The translations under genes were made by a program, and so were the position numbers. From Perognathus longimembris pacificus (Eukaryota; Chordata; Mammalia; Rodentia; Heteromyidae), in the NCBI RefSeq assembly GCF_023159225.1, contig NC_063162.1:86457438-86521437 (forward strand): 64,000 nucleotides of DNA, given 5' to 3'. Below, piece after piece: positions 34,873-46,436 of the stretch. Under the pieces are notes generated by a model. It had not been told where the DNA came from. It did no database searches and saw only the letters and a list, made by a program, of their open reading frames with translations. How positions within the stretch are numbered: the first letter of the stretch is position 1; each line of letters begins with the position of its first letter.

Positions 34873-34927
34873 GCACCACCACAACAACGTACAAACATAA
34901 ATAAACCAGAAACAAGCAAGGAATACT

Positions 34928-34983
34928 GTGTGTGTGTCTCTGTGTGTGTATGTGTGTGTGTGTGTGTGTGTGTGTCTGTGTGT
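34928..34983. repeat. (TG)n microsatellite, interrupted
   Basis: Tail of the antisense family B SINE at 34985. Confidence 0.92.
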
Positions 34984-34984
34984 A

Positions 34985-35222
34985 TTGGGGGGGTGGATAG
35001 TAGGACTTGAACTCAGGACCTGAACACTGTCCCTTAGCTCTTTTGCTCAAGGCTGGGGCTCTACCACCTGAACCACTCCTGTACTTCTGGCATTTTGATG
35101 GTTCATTAAAAATAAGAACCATGAGGATTTTCTGCCTGGGTTGGTTTTGAACCATGATCCTCAGATCTCAGCCTCCTGAGTAGCCAGGATTAATTACAGA
35201 TGTGAGCTAGCAGCACCCAGCC
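34985..35222 (-). mobile_element. Family B SINE
   Basis: Antisense, preceded by a long (TG)n that represents its expanded A/C tail. Both halves are recognisable, ending AGCTAGCAGCACCCAGCC. Confidence 0.87.
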
Positions 35223-35661
35223 TTTTACATAGGTAAAACTATGTTTTTCTCGAGCCCACATTTTAACAGGAAATTAATTTAAAAGAGAAGTGAAACAGAT
35301 CATTTTATGCTCTACCTTACTATTTTTATGTATAATCAATCTAAAGTTGTTAATGAAACATTTAATATTCTTTCTTTCTTGCTTCTTTTTCCTTTTCATA
35401 TAGCCAATATCTGATGTGTATTTCACGCTCACAGAATCTCTCCGGTGCACTGGCTGTGTTTCCTGCACATCAGCAGTAATCCAGATGGCCACTGTAGGCA
35501 CTGGCTGCCAAAATGGGCCAGCCCAGCTCTTGGCAGAGCCAGTTCTAAATAGCAGAGATGCACACAGGGCCTCAGCACCACATTGCCCACATGTTCCCTC
35601 TGGGGCCAACGTTTTAAGTGTCAGAGGGAAGACTGAGGAAAATAGATTATAAAACAGCTAC

Positions 35662-35753
35662 ACACACACCTATCTTGGTGGTACTAGGGATTGAACTCAG
35701 GGCCTCATGTGTACAAGGCAGGTGCTCTACCACTTGAACCATACCTCCAGCCC
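35662..35753 (-). mobile_element. ID-like SINE monomer
   Basis: The reverse complement matches the rodent ID/tRNA-Ala-like pattern: head GGCTGGAGGTATGG, an A-box-like TGGTAGAGCACC and a B-box-like GAGTTCAATCCC. Confidence 0.75.
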
Positions 35754-35754
35754 C

Positions 35755-36030
35755 TTTTAAGGCTGGTTATTTTCAAGGCAGAGCGGAGCTTTATGTCTTT
35801 CTGGCCTGGGCTGCAATCCTTCTATTGTGCTTCCCTGTGTCACTGGGAATGATAGGTGCACACCACTGTGCCCAGCCATTGTGCTTTTCCTGTGACTGGG
35901 ATCACAGGCACCTGCCACTGCACCCAGCCATTGGGTGAGATGGAGTCTCACCAGTTGTTATGCTTGGGCTTGTCCCTAATCTTTGCTTCCTTGGAGCTAG
36001 GATTATCAGTCTGAGACACCACACCTGGAC
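35755..36030 (-). mobile_element. B1-like SINE pieces
   Basis: Antisense GTGCACACCACTGTGCCCAG is followed by GGCACCTGCCACTGCACCCA and another weak B1-like head ending CACCACACCTGG. Probably two diverged copies, or one partly duplicated. Confidence 0.5.
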
Positions 36031-36194
36031 AGAGATCTACTTTTACAGTGCCATTTTAATTCCCCCAAAGAGAGTGTTAGTCTTCAAGTAGTGAGTGAGG
36101 GAAATTCTGGTTCTGGACAGAAATATACAATGACAGCTTTTAGAGATTTTTTAGTCTATTTTGAAATACTTTTATACTAAGAAAAAATAAATCC

Positions 36195-36412
36195 AAGCTG
36201 GGCTCTGGTGTTTCACTCCTGTAATCTGAAGCTGAAATCTGAGGACTGAAGTTCAAAGCCAGGCCAGGCAGAAAAGGCCATGAAGCTCTTATCTTCAATT
36301 AACCATCAAAAACCCTGGAAGTGGAGCTGTGGATCATGTGGTAGAGTGCCAGTCTTGAGTTAAAACGCTAAGGGACAATGCCTAGGACCTGAGTTCAAGC
36401 CGCAGTATAGGT
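36195..36412 (+). mobile_element. Family B SINE
   Basis: The head has an internal gap (CTGTAATCTGAAGCTGAAAT). The body GAGCTGTGGATCATGTGGTA is clear. It ends in a long CA/TG-rich tail (36413-36475). Confidence 0.8.
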
Positions 36413-36519
36413 ATGCACTTGTGTGCATGTGCACACATGCACACATACACACAGGCACACATACACATACACAATGCATACTCAATAGAGAATATTTAGG
36501 ACCATTCAGAGTACAAAAT

Positions 36520-36770
36520 GTAATTTAAAAAGAACACTTTAGTTCCATCATCTAAAATTTATCACTCCAGTTTTCGTGAGCTGCTGTCCTTTCCTATCGG
36601 CAATTTTTACACTTGTGATGATATTACAGATGGCCTTGCATATCTGGCCTTCGTTCATTTAATGTTATATCACAAACATCTCTCTGTGGTTAAAAACTCT
36701 AAGAATGATTTTCATTGTCTATCAGGCATCCCATCCTAGGAGTGAGCCATAGTTTACTGAAGTTGGTGAG
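36520..36770 (-). mobile_element. Possible old L1 fragment
   Basis: AATGTTATATCACAAACATC, CTAAGAATGATTTTCATTGT and GAGTGAGCCATAGTTTACTG weakly resemble an antisense ancient L1 3' region. This needs a repeat-library alignment to decide. Confidence 0.35.
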
Positions 36771-37711
36771 GATGGCTCTCTGAATGGCGAATAGGGAAAA
36801 AATGTCTTCTGGCCTGGCCTGCCCCATCCCTCACATCCAGCTTCCCTCAGACAACCAGAGCTCTTTCTACATCATCACTCATGTTTTAGAGAAAATATCT
36901 GACAAAAGAGTCTTCCTTTTCCTTATTGCCAACCAAACCATATGCTCAATGATTTCCGGATTATGACTTGAGGGTCGAAAGTAAACTCTTCTGAAGAGAT
37001 TTTTTTTTTGGACTGAAAACAAGAACATTTTAAAGAAAACCATACACCATTTTATTTCCCTTGTTAAACCTTTGCCGTGGAAAGTATCTCAGGATCTTCT
37101 TGCTACAGGTACTGGGCCACCTTGGTTAAATCATCATCAGATTTATTTTTGCTTCTCTCTTGGCCCTGTCTCCCACCATTTGTCATTTTCACAGGCTTTT
37201 GTGACATAAATCGTGTGGAATGTTGGCTATGCACAAAGCATGAGGGATTCAGACTCTCTCATTTCAGGCTGGTGGGCCAAAGTAAGCAATAGGGGTGGTA
37301 GAGATGGGAACAGATCCTCCAGGGAGAGGCAGGGGCAAGGGGACTCTTCAAAGAACATGTGATGAAAGAACATGATTGGGTTAAGGTTGAGGGTGACTGC
37401 AATTTACTCAGGATCACCAGGTAGCCAGAAAGCTCATAAGTTGAAGGATACATGGCTTGAACTGTGGTTACAGTTTTTTGTTTTGTTTTTCCATCTATAC
37501 GGTAAGGCCCAAAGGTTGTCTTCAACTTTAGTTAGCCTCTCTTTACACAATCTTCATTTGCCAGAGCATCTGGCTGTTGTGGATTTCTCATCTGAGAATC
37601 CAGAAACCAAGCCCTGAAGGAGAAAAGATTTCAGATCTCTTTTCTAACCAAGCTTGGCTTTCCCAACCCCCAGAACAGCTTGCTTGCTGCTGTGTGGTAG
37701 TGGTGGTGGTG

Positions 37712-37752
<41 letters not shown>

Positions 37753-38960
37753 CTTTGATAACTTCTCTTTGGTTTGACCCTTTTGATCCCAAAAGAGCCA
37801 TTTCTCCCTCCTGTGCCCCGCTGCCAACTTGAAGATGTTGTAGATACATAAGTCTTGGGAGGATTTTAAAAAGCTTGTCACTGATGGTAAGTTTCCTTCA
37901 AACTCTCTCAATCCTGTAGTTTACATGTATTTTATTCTCCTCACCAGCTCTTTTTGGCCTGAGTTATTGAGGGCAGAATTTGAAGGGTATTTTGTTTCTA
38001 ACATGGGCAGTCTGTAAAATAGTGGACCTTTTAACATTACACTGACAGACACTCTCAGGTCTAATATAATTGATGTATTCATGGGAGCTTAAGCAATGTA
38101 GCTTTCCAAAAAGGAGAAAAGCCTGTCTTTTCACCTAAGCACTGACCGATTTGTGGTCTGGATGCTTACATGAGATATTAAGCAGACTGGATGGAAAAGG
38201 TTTGTTCGCCTCAAGTTTGACTTTCCCCTCATCTTGTAATTTTTGGCCTCAAGTCAATTTTTCGTCCATTCCTCTGTAGTCCTTGGGTTGAGGCCAGCGC
38301 CACGGGCTTGCTCTCTCCGTGGTGTTGACAGAATGTTTTTCAGCTCTACCAAAGGCCACAGATTTTATGTCAGACTTCAAGATACACAGTTTGATAAACA
38401 TGTCTGCCTCTGGCGATTGGCAGCATTCTTTCTGGAAAAGAAAACAAAAATTGTTTTACATCAATAAGGGTAAGTGATATGAATAGCATAGAATAACATG
38501 ACTTTTGAAGGTATGTCTGAGTCCTGAGATCTTTTCCCCCTTGTATGAGCTCTGTTAGCTCAATTTATTTTTTAGTTCTCTCTTACCCCACTACCATCTG
38601 ATTGCTTTCATCAACCATATGTGTTGGGTTCTGTCACAAACAAACAAATCAACAACTGATTAGTTTGGAAAGTAGAGTCAAATCCTAAATCACTCTAGGA
38701 TGGTGCTTGCAAAAGTATCTTGGCTGGACATAGCTATTTTGCTTTTCCTGCCAGATGAAATGGTGGGTCATTGTTAACTCCTCATTCACTGTAGTTTATA
38801 GGAAGTCTGGGAAATGACATTGCTCTGATATTTGGGTTTTATTTTGGCAGTGTGGGGGAACAAATCCAGAGTGTTGCACATGCTATGTGAGAGCTGTGTC
38901 TCCGAGCAATATTTGGAACTCTCCTTGATACCTTTGATTGCTTGTTTGCTTATTCTTTTT
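36771..38960. other. Unassigned non-coding DNA
   Basis: 2.2 kb without SINEs apart from a (TG)n. Small ORFs only. Confidence 0.45.
37709..37751. repeat. (TG)n microsatellite
   Basis: Pure GT run after a GGTGGT segment, with no obvious SINE beside it. Confidence 0.95.
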
Positions 38961-39194
38961 GTGGTATACTAGTCCTGTGACTTGAACTCAGGTCTGGGAA
39001 CGGTCCCTGAGCTTTTTGGCTCAAGACTAGCACTCTTACCACTTGAATCACAACTCTACTTCTGACTTTTTGGTGACTTATTAGAGATGAAAGACCCACA
39101 GACTTTCCTGTTCCAGCTGGCTTTGAATCCAGATCCTCAGATCTCAGCCTCCTGGAGCAGCTAGGATTACAGGCATGAGCCAGCAGTACCCAGC
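38961..39194 (-). mobile_element. Family B SINE
   Basis: Antisense, complete. The B1-like head appears as CAGCCTCCTGGAGCAGCTAG, then TTACAGGCATGAGCCAGCAG. Confidence 0.87.
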
Positions 39195-40364
39195 TTTCTT
39201 TTGGATCTCTTTTTTGAATATTGTTTAATTGAATTTTCTTGGTTGTTTTACTTCCAGTATTCTCCCTTGGCCAAAGGGCTGTATAGGCAATAAGCACATT
39301 TGTATATGACAGAGGATGCAGTTCTGTTACCTTGGTTACCTTGGTGTTATAGTTGTGCATTTACATATTGTGGAGACAGGATAATTTTTTCAAACCAGTT
39401 CTTGTAACTGGAGAGGGTTCTTCATTCAACATTTGGACTCCAAAGTCTCCTGTATGAGAGTAAAGGGAGAAATTCGGGGTCTTGTACATACTTGGGTAAT
39501 GAGCACCCTCTTTCAAAAGCAGCTTTGCCATTGAACAGACGCTCTGAAAGCCTGGCTTCTTTAGGTCAAATTCCTGACAGAAGATGGATGAGACACTGAC
39601 AGTCTCTGGCTGGCCTGTGTGATCCTGATGGCTTAGGGCCAGCCTGGGGGCCTGCTCTGTGTGATCTGTTGGCCAGATCAGTGCCAACTCACCTAGATGC
39701 AAGCTACTGAAAGGATGTTGGGACACTGGGTCTCTGCCACTCTCCTGGGTGGCACTTAGCATTACCTGCCCCTCCCCCAGGCACTGTGCAAAGCCCAGCA
39801 CTAGACCCCTGATGTCATTGCAGGCTTATGATTAAACACCAGCCAAACATCAGCCCAGTGACAGGGAGGGTCATCAGTAATGGGTCTGAGAGGGGTTTCA
39901 AGGCCCAGGGTAATATGTTATTCATTACCAATGTCAGATGCGAAACTTGGAACCTGTCGTTTTGTTGGTAGCTCTTTCTGTGACACCTCCCCAGGGTCAA
40001 TGCAGAAGCTCACGGCTGCTGGCATGTGATTTTGTTTGATGAGTGTGGTGGGGGGAGGGAGATGTAAGCACATGAGGTTAGCTCTTTCTAGATAGCAGAG
40101 CCAAGCAGAGATGAAGCAGTTCATCACTATTTACAATTGTAGAGCACTGCATCAAAAATAAAGAGTTCTTTCCTAGACATGGTGATTCTTGCATCTATTC
40201 ATGCAGATATGATGGGCATGGCTTTCTGATGTTTCAGAATGACTCTGAATTTAGAGATCTTAAAGATTTCCGTGTGCACTATTTTCTTTGTGGAGGTCAA
40301 GGGTATGTCATGTGATTCATGGAGGGCTAAGTCTGATAACCTCTCCACATATAGGTAAACTTTT
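39195..40364. other. Unassigned non-coding DNA
   Basis: The longest ORF is 146 codons on the minus strand (39361-39801), with no motif I recognise. No repeat recognised. Confidence 0.4.
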
Positions 40365-40500
40365 TTTTTTTATGAGGGGTTTAAGTTAGTTAACCTCTTC
40401 AAATTCTTTTAGTCATTGACAGAAAAAGCAAAAATAAATACCTGCCATCTTGGGTCAGTGGAAGGATTAACTAATAAGAAAATGCTCTCTGTATATTATA
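40365..40500 (-). mobile_element. MIR fragment
   Basis: GTTAGTTAACCTCTTCAAAT, GCAAAAATAAATACCTGCCA, GGAAGGATTAACTAATAAGA resembles antisense MIR, diverged. Confidence 0.5.
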
Positions 40501-40573
40501 TATTATTATTTGTTATATTTACAGTGTGTCTATTCTGATTTTATTATTTATTGATTCACTGATTTATTTATTG

Positions 40574-40945
40574 TGCTCATACTGAGGCTTGAACTCAGGG
40601 CCTGGAACCTGTTTCTTAGATGTTTCATTCAAGGCTGGCATTCGATCACCAGAGCCACAGCTCTACTTCTGGGTTCTTGGTAGTTAATTGGAGACAAAAG
40701 CCTCATGGACTTTTCTTTTTTTTCAAATTTTTATTATCAAACTGAATTACAGAGAGGTTACAGTTACATATGTTAGGCATTGGATACATTACTTGTACTG
40801 TTTGTTACCTCGTCCCTCATACCCCCCTTCCTCCTCCCTCTTTCCCTTTCCCCCATGCCTCATGGACTTTTCTACCCCGGCTGGCTTAGAATTGTGATCC
40901 TTCTGTCTCTGAGTAGGATTATAAGTGTGAGCCACCAAGTCCTGA
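40574..40945 (-). mobile_element. Family B SINE, split by a short L1
   Basis: Antisense, from GAGGCTTGAACTCAGGGCC to GTGAGCCACCAAGTCCTGAC. It is interrupted by a short antisense L1 3' end with a perfect 17-bp duplication. Confidence 0.87.
40717..40856 (-). mobile_element. 140-bp L1 3' tail inside a family B SINE
   Basis: Antisense: poly-T, TTATTATCAAACTGAATTAC, AGAGAGGTTACAGTTACATA, then a CT-rich segment. A perfect 17-bp duplication (40700-40716 and 40857-40873) places it exactly. Confidence 0.9.
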
Positions 40946-41040
40946 CTTCCATGCAGATTTTAACTGTGCATATCTATATCCATATCTATATGTGAAATAA
41001 ACGATATATCTGTATATGTATATGTGGTATATAGCTCATA

Positions 41041-41099
41041 TTTATCTCTCTATCTGTCTGTCTGTCTGCCTGTCAGTCTATCTGTCTATCTATCTATGA
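41041..41099. repeat. TCTG/TATC tetranucleotide repeat
   Basis: Imperfect TCTA and TCTG units. Confidence 0.85.
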
Positions 41100-41121
41100 G
41101 ATAGATTTGCAGAGGGAACAT

Positions 41122-41202
41122 TGAATCAAACAATGTAAGTGGCAGAGTACTCGCTTAGCAGGTGTGAAGCCCTGGGTTCAACCTTTAACACCACAAAAAA
41201 GA
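41122..41202 (+). mobile_element. ID-like SINE fragment
   Basis: An A-box-like AAGTGGCAGAGTACTCGC and a B-box-like GGGTTCAACC are followed by an A-rich tail. The head is lost or badly diverged. Confidence 0.6.
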
Positions 41203-42189
41203 ACCACTGACATTGATAGAACACTGGAGACAAAAAAAGTCTTTCACGGAACCAAACTCACTTAATCAGAAAAGGAAGACCACATGAATTTAGTGAGCTT
41301 GGGCAATCTGGGGGAATTTCTACAGGCCGCACAAATCAGGAAGCCACTGCCAGCATTTCTGTCACTCATGTTTTTCATCTACCTTCTGTTAGTTAAAAAT
41401 ATGGTTTTATTTTTGTCCTCTGTTTTCTTTTCCTGAATAAAATCCAGAAGTTGTAGTGGTCTCTTCTGTATATAGACAAAGCCTATTTATTACCCCATCT
41501 TTTGGTATTTTGGCTGTTATTATTGCCTTTTCAAAACATTTCATTCCACTTCATAATTGTTAGCCAAAGAGGCTAGCTGTGAGCTGCAGTTTTCATGTGT
41601 CATTGGTAAATGGTGCTACATTTCCACATGACGGGTGCACACACTGCACTCTCGGAGGGTAAGGTCTTCCTACATGGACTGTCAGAAGCAGCTCATTTCC
41701 ATCCAGGTGATGCCAAGACCTGGCACTGAGGAAAACACCACAAAAGAACTTCCTGCAGTCCAAGGGCCCAGCAAGCTACTTCCCACAAGCTCTGCTTGGG
41801 AGCATGATAGCTCTCTCGCTTCATAAATCTTCAGACCCAACAGATAGGACAGCATGATTAACAAAAACTACTCTTTTGATCATCTCTCTGATGTTTCATA
41901 CTGAAATAAGGACCAACAGCTGAGAATACCAAATGATACATATTAAAAGTAGACAATCAGGTCCTTCATCTCAAAAATTAAATGATTGAGGAAAAGTACA
42001 GCTATAAACCTAAATGGCATAATTTCATGTATGGAAATGGCTGTCCTTTTTTTTTTTTAATACCTAAAATTTACCTTAGGACATAATTACTGCTCCACAG
42101 TGTCAAGTTTTAAATAGGAAATATTCTCATGGCTGGGGGTTCTTTCCATTTCTTGGGGGGATGGCTAGGGCTGTGGAACTAAACACTGT
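41203..42189. other. Unassigned non-coding DNA
   Basis: No recognisable gene or repeat. Confidence 0.45.
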
Positions 42190-42345
42190 GAAAAATAAAC
42201 CCTACATCTTGTAGATTGGGATGGTAGAGACAAACTAGGAGAGTGTGATGGAAGGGCAGACATGGTTCAAAAAGAAATGTACACATTACTTGACTCGTGT
42301 AACTCTAACCCCTCTGTATATTACCCCTACAATAACGATAATATA
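42190..42345 (+). mobile_element. Short L1 3' end
   Basis: CAAAAAGAAATGTACACATT, CGTGTAACTCTAACCCCTCT and TATTACCCCTACAATAACGA match the L1 3' terminus seen elsewhere in the window. An AT and ATCT repeat follows the tail. Confidence 0.75.
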
Positions 42346-42357
42346 TATATATATAAT

Positions 42358-42363
42358 TAGTAT

Positions 42364-42405
<42 letters not shown>
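42358..42405. repeat. (ATCT)n microsatellite
   Basis: About ten uninterrupted ATCT units downstream of a short L1 3' end. Confidence 0.93.
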
Positions 42406-42658
42406 ATCTGTATATATAGAAAAAATAGCATCACTTGCTGATCTCCGGAAGAAAGTGTCAGTGCTCTGAAGCAACTTTACTCAATGAAAGTCTTCCTGGA
42501 CTCATTTGACATTCTGTATTCTCATCTATGAAACATTTTTGCACCCTGTGGGATATTCAGGGTGTATGTATATGTGAGAAACTGACTCAGTGTATACAGC
42601 ACATCTGCAGAAGCTGCCTAGGGGAGCCACAGGGACTCCTTTTTAGCAACTTTTGGTT

Positions 42659-42810
42659 TCCCTTGCTTTTTTCTCTTTCCTTTTCTTCCTTCTTTTCTCT
42701 ATCCTTCCACAATTCCCTCTCTCCTTCCATCCCACCTTCCCTCCCTCACTTCCTCCTTCCTTCCCTCTCTCTCTCTCCTTTTCTCTCCTTTTTTTTCCCC
42801 TTTTTCTTTG
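42659..42810. repeat. Polypyrimidine tract
   Basis: Irregular C/T-rich segment of about 150 bp before a family B SINE. Confidence 0.85.
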
Positions 42811-42815
42811 TCTCA

Positions 42816-43050
42816 GTATAGGGAATTGAAGTCAGGGATTCATGCTCTTGTTTAGCCTTTTTTTTTTTTTTTTTTTTTTTTTTGCTTAAGGCTGTTGATC
42901 TATTGCTTGAGCCACAAATCCACCTCTGAGTTTTTGCTGATGAATTGGAGATAAAAGTCTCACAGACTTTTCTGCCCAGTATAGCTTCGAACAGTGATCT
43001 TTAGAGCTCCTAAGTAGGTAGGATTACAGGCATGGTCCATCAGTATCCGA
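42816..43050 (-). mobile_element. Family B SINE with poly-T tract
   Basis: Antisense and diverged. The CTGTTGATCTATTGCTTGAG region and GAATTGGAGATAAAAGTCTC are recognisable. A long internal T run lies at about 42859-42884. Confidence 0.72.
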
Positions 43051-43061
43051 ATTCATTCTTT

Positions 43062-43180
43062 CTTTTTGAAACATGGTCTGGTTATATAGCCCAAGCTGCC
43101 CTGGAACTTATGATTGAGCCTCCTGATTTAGCCTCCGAAGTGCTGGTATTATAGGTATGAGCCATCACAACCAGTTTTCA
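43062..43180 (-). mobile_element. B1-type SINE
   Basis: Antisense: AACATGGTCTGGTTATATAG, CCCTGGAACTTATGATTGAG, AGTGCTGGTATTATAGGTAT and GAGCCATCACAACC follow the B1 consensus order. Confidence 0.78.
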
Positions 43181-44008
43181 AAACACGTGATCTTGAAGCA
43201 AGTAAGTATAAAAATCTATCCACAGAAGAGCAAGTTCATGTGGATGTGCAGACAGCAAGGGCATCTCTTCCACCCTGGAGTAAGTCTCCAGGTCATTGTG
43301 TCAGATAACAGAGCTCTGGAGTTGAAAAACAAGACCAAGGGTTCAAAGCCCCCAGTTTCCCAGCTGCTGTCACGAGGCTTGTCCATGCTTATCAAAGGAG
43401 TCCCAGTTCCAGGAATGCAGGGAGGCTGCATTTCCGGCTGCCATTAACAGAACATCAGTGAGTCTCCAGCCATTTCTCAGCAGACAGAAACAAGTCTTGC
43501 TCTTTGGGCAGTGATAATGAATGGGTTAAGTATGAGCTGGTGGCTGTGGAGCAACTGGTGCTGAAACTGCTTGTTCATTTCAGCTGTTCTGTGAGCCACT
43601 GTGACTCTGACTTCCTGAGGCAAGGGCGAGCCTGTGAGGCTAACAAAAGCTGCTCATTGATCACTGCCCTTGGTAATTGCTGCCAGTGTGAGGCTGTCCC
43701 TAACAACTTGCTGACACCTCTTGACAATTTAAATATGGCCCAAGCTAAAGACCTGAAGCCATCATAACTCGGAGTGAGAGATGAAAAGGCATAGGGACCT
43801 TTTCAGCAAACTCAAGCTCAGGATGCAAAGAAGCATGTCCAGCAATGACATTTTAATTGTGCATTGGGAATCTTTTCCGAGGAGACTCCAGGCTCTGCTT
43901 GTGCCGAGAGGTGGTTGTTAACTAAATCCCAGTGGCCCCACACACTTTGCAACTAAGAACTCAGGGCAGTGATGGGTCTGTAAGCTTATGAGCAAGCCCC
44001 TGGATATA

Positions 44009-44009
<1 letters not shown>
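43181..44009. other. Unassigned non-coding DNA
   Basis: An 87-codon ORF at 43504-43767 (+) is cysteine-containing but matches nothing I know. No repeat recognised. Confidence 0.4.

Positions 44010-44050
<41 letters not shown>
44010..44050. repeat. (GT)n microsatellite
   Basis: Pure run immediately upstream of the hAT-like element. Confidence 0.95.
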
Positions 44051-44052
<2 letters not shown>

Positions 44053-44059
44053 TAGTAAC

Positions 44060-44516
44060 CAACCGGAGGAAAGGTCTCATACCAAAAGTGGGGAGGGGTC
44101 AAAGTAGGCAGCCGTTTCTGAAAAGCCTCTTTGTCATTGATCTGTACTTGATGACCAGCAAAGTATGACCAGGGCTCAGCAAATTGTGTCCAAGTCTCAG
44201 TAAACCGTGACCAAGGTTCGGCAAATTATGGCCAAGGCTCAGTAATCTGCAACCAGTACTCTTGATCAGCAAACTGTGACCAGGGTTCAGAAAACTATAG
44301 CCATACCCAAATTCACTTCCATAACTCCTGCTGTAAATAAAGTTTCAGTGGAATCCAGGCACAACACAACCATTTATTCACATGTTTACATATTGTGCTT
44401 CTTCTATACTAGCATAGATGAGTAGTTTTGACAGAGGCTGCATGGTGTACAAAGCTGAAGACATCTGCTATTTGGTTCTTGATGGACAAAGTTTGCTGAC
44501 CCCTGCTCTAGACTAA
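44060..44516 (-). mobile_element. Probable hAT-Charlie-type non-autonomous DNA transposon
   Basis: The right end GTTTGCTGACCCCTGCTCTA, the internal AATAAAGTTTCAGTGGAATC and ACATATTGTGCTTCTTCTAT, and the left-side AAACTATAGCCAT match the layout of an old mammalian hAT-derived repeat in antisense. The subfamily is not named. The left part is expanded by the tandem array at 44158-44310. Confidence 0.65.
44158..44310 (+). repeat. About seven copies of a 21-bp tandem unit
   Basis: Successive units start AGCAAAGTATGACCAGGGCT, AGCAAATTGTGTCCAAGTCT, AGTAAACCGTGACCAAGGTT, GGCAAATTATGGCCAAGGCT, AGTAATCTGCAACCAGTACT (6 bp longer), AGCAAACTGTGACCAGGGTT and AGAAAACTATAGCCATACCC. The unit resembles the terminus of the enclosing hAT-like element. 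Confidence 0.85.
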
Positions 44517-44861
44517 TACAGAGGGTCCATAGTGACTTTCATATTGAGTCACCAAACTAGGATTTTAGTAGGAGGTGCAAAGAGTGACAATGAGGCCTTG
44601 AATGTTGGATGACAGCCTTGCCTTATTATGGAAAGTTTAAAGCTCTTCATCATTCTCAGGTTATTTCCCTAAGATATTGGAGCTCATAGCTACTGGTTCC
44701 AGTCACCTGTGACTTTAAGGATCATAGGAAAATGGGTGGGATTTTATTTCCCTTGGATGTCTCACAGGCAACACTGCTAATTCTTAAAGGGAAGTGTAAA
44801 ACCTGGACATAAATTTAGGCTGGTGATTGGTTTAGATATGATTATTAAAAATTCCTGAAGA

Positions 44862-45073
44862 ATACTGGTGGCTTACAATTCTAATCTTAGCTACTCAGGA
44901 GGCTAAGATCTAAGGCTGGGGCTCAAAGCTAGTCATAGCAGGAAAATCTGTAAGACTTTTATCTCCAATTAACTAGCAAAAAGCAGAACATGGGGCTACG
45001 ACTCATGTGGTAGAATACTAGCCTAGAATGAAAAAGCTGACATTGTGCAGGCCCTGAGTTCAAGCCTGAGCAC

Positions 45074-45075
<2 letters not shown>
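44862..45075 (+). mobile_element. Family B SINE
   Basis: B1-like head (CTTAGCTACTCAGGAGGCTA) and ID-like body, ending in a pure (AC)n tail at 45076-45122. Confidence 0.83.

Positions 45076-45122
<47 letters not shown>
45076..45122. repeat. (AC)n microsatellite
   Basis: SINE tail expansion. Confidence 0.95.
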
Positions 45123-45125
<3 letters not shown>

Positions 45126-45918
45126 CCCAATGCCACAGGTACATTTTAAGGTACATTTCAAGTCAAGAATGCTTGTTCTGGCATTCTATAGTAAAACTAC
45201 TATAGAGACCTCTTAGAGAAAGATTTCTTTGTGACTGGGGAAAATTACCCACTGAAGTACAAGCTTGTTGTGACTGTGAAAATTATCATAGTTTTGTTTC
45301 AGTGGCAAATAAAAGCAATCTATTCTCTTGTATCACAAAGGTCTCTGATTCAGAGTTGAGCCCCACCACCATGCTAAGCCCCTGTTCCTGTTTCATATAC
45401 TTACCCATGTCTTCAAGCTTACTTCAGCCCTGGCTTCACAAACACATATAGGCAATGCTTTCCAGCAATATTTTGATCAGTGTTCCTCTAGTTACTTCTT
45501 GGTTAGGGAGTCCCATCTTCCAGTAGCTTCCTTGGGCATCGTGGGTGTTTCATTATCCTTCAAAGCCAAAGCCTCTCTTATAATTCCCTCATCTGGATCT
45601 GTAAGTTGGCTCTGGCTTTCCTTGGCTCTGCTGGATGCCCTGCTACTCTCCATTCAGGGAGAAAGACAGAAGCAGCAGCCTCTAGGTGGGACACACTTCC
45701 CATGTAGAGGTTGCCCAAGCTATTTGAGTACATTGAAAGCTTCTGCCTGGATGTGGACTTGTATTTGCTCACATGCCATTGGCTAAAGCCATGGTTCCCA
45801 ATGGTACCTGGAAGTATGGAAGCATAGCAAAGAGAAGCATAGTCAGTACTTACAGGAAAGAGAAATGCTATTTTAGCATTTGCTCAAGTGTAAAGTAAAT
45901 CTCCAAGTAAGAGTCTTT

Positions 45919-46000
45919 TTAATTTTTTCTTTTAATTTTCTTTCTTTTTTTCTTATTTATAGTCAAAGTGATATACAGAAAGGTTACAGTTTCATACGTT
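45919..46000 (-). mobile_element. 82-bp L1 3' tail with TSD
   Basis: A T-rich stretch, then AAGTGATATACAGAAAGGTT and ACAGTTTCATACGTT, which is the extreme L1 3' end in antisense. The duplication AGTAAGAGTCTTT is perfect (45906-45918 and 46001-46013). Confidence 0.88.
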
Positions 46001-46436
46001 AGTAAGAGTCTTTATTTAGCAAAATTTCCCAATCACTAGACTATAGAAAACTTTTCTGGAGGTCTGTCCCTTAGGGCTCAAGTTCCCTGGAGAACACTTT
46101 CAGAAACGGTACACTGTGTCAACTTTCAAGTTAGAACTCATCTTGCAAGTGACATTTCTTTGGAGGTCTGAATAAATGAACAGATAGAGTTTTAACACTT
46201 CAGTGAGTGGGAATCAGACATTGAAATCTTCCCACATCAGCAAGTTCTGTGCCTCTGGGTTAACTAACACTTCATCATCTCTAGAGAGCTGAGAAAAACA
46301 GATTTGGAAAATAATCCTTGAGTTCACATGATTTCTTGTGGGCCATCGCCTTAGTGATCTCCTTAGGTATCATCCTTGCCCTCTCCAGCCATCTTTACCC
46401 CCTCTCAAATAGTCTGTTGTTAGAAAATTACCATTT

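Noticed and set aside
39361..39801. 146-codon ORF on the minus strand
   Set aside because: No family recognised and no supporting splice or promoter context. The length is possible by chance in 64 kb.
42359..42405. CRISPR-like or designed tandem array
   Set aside because: It is a plain ATCT microsatellite, and the organism is a mammal.
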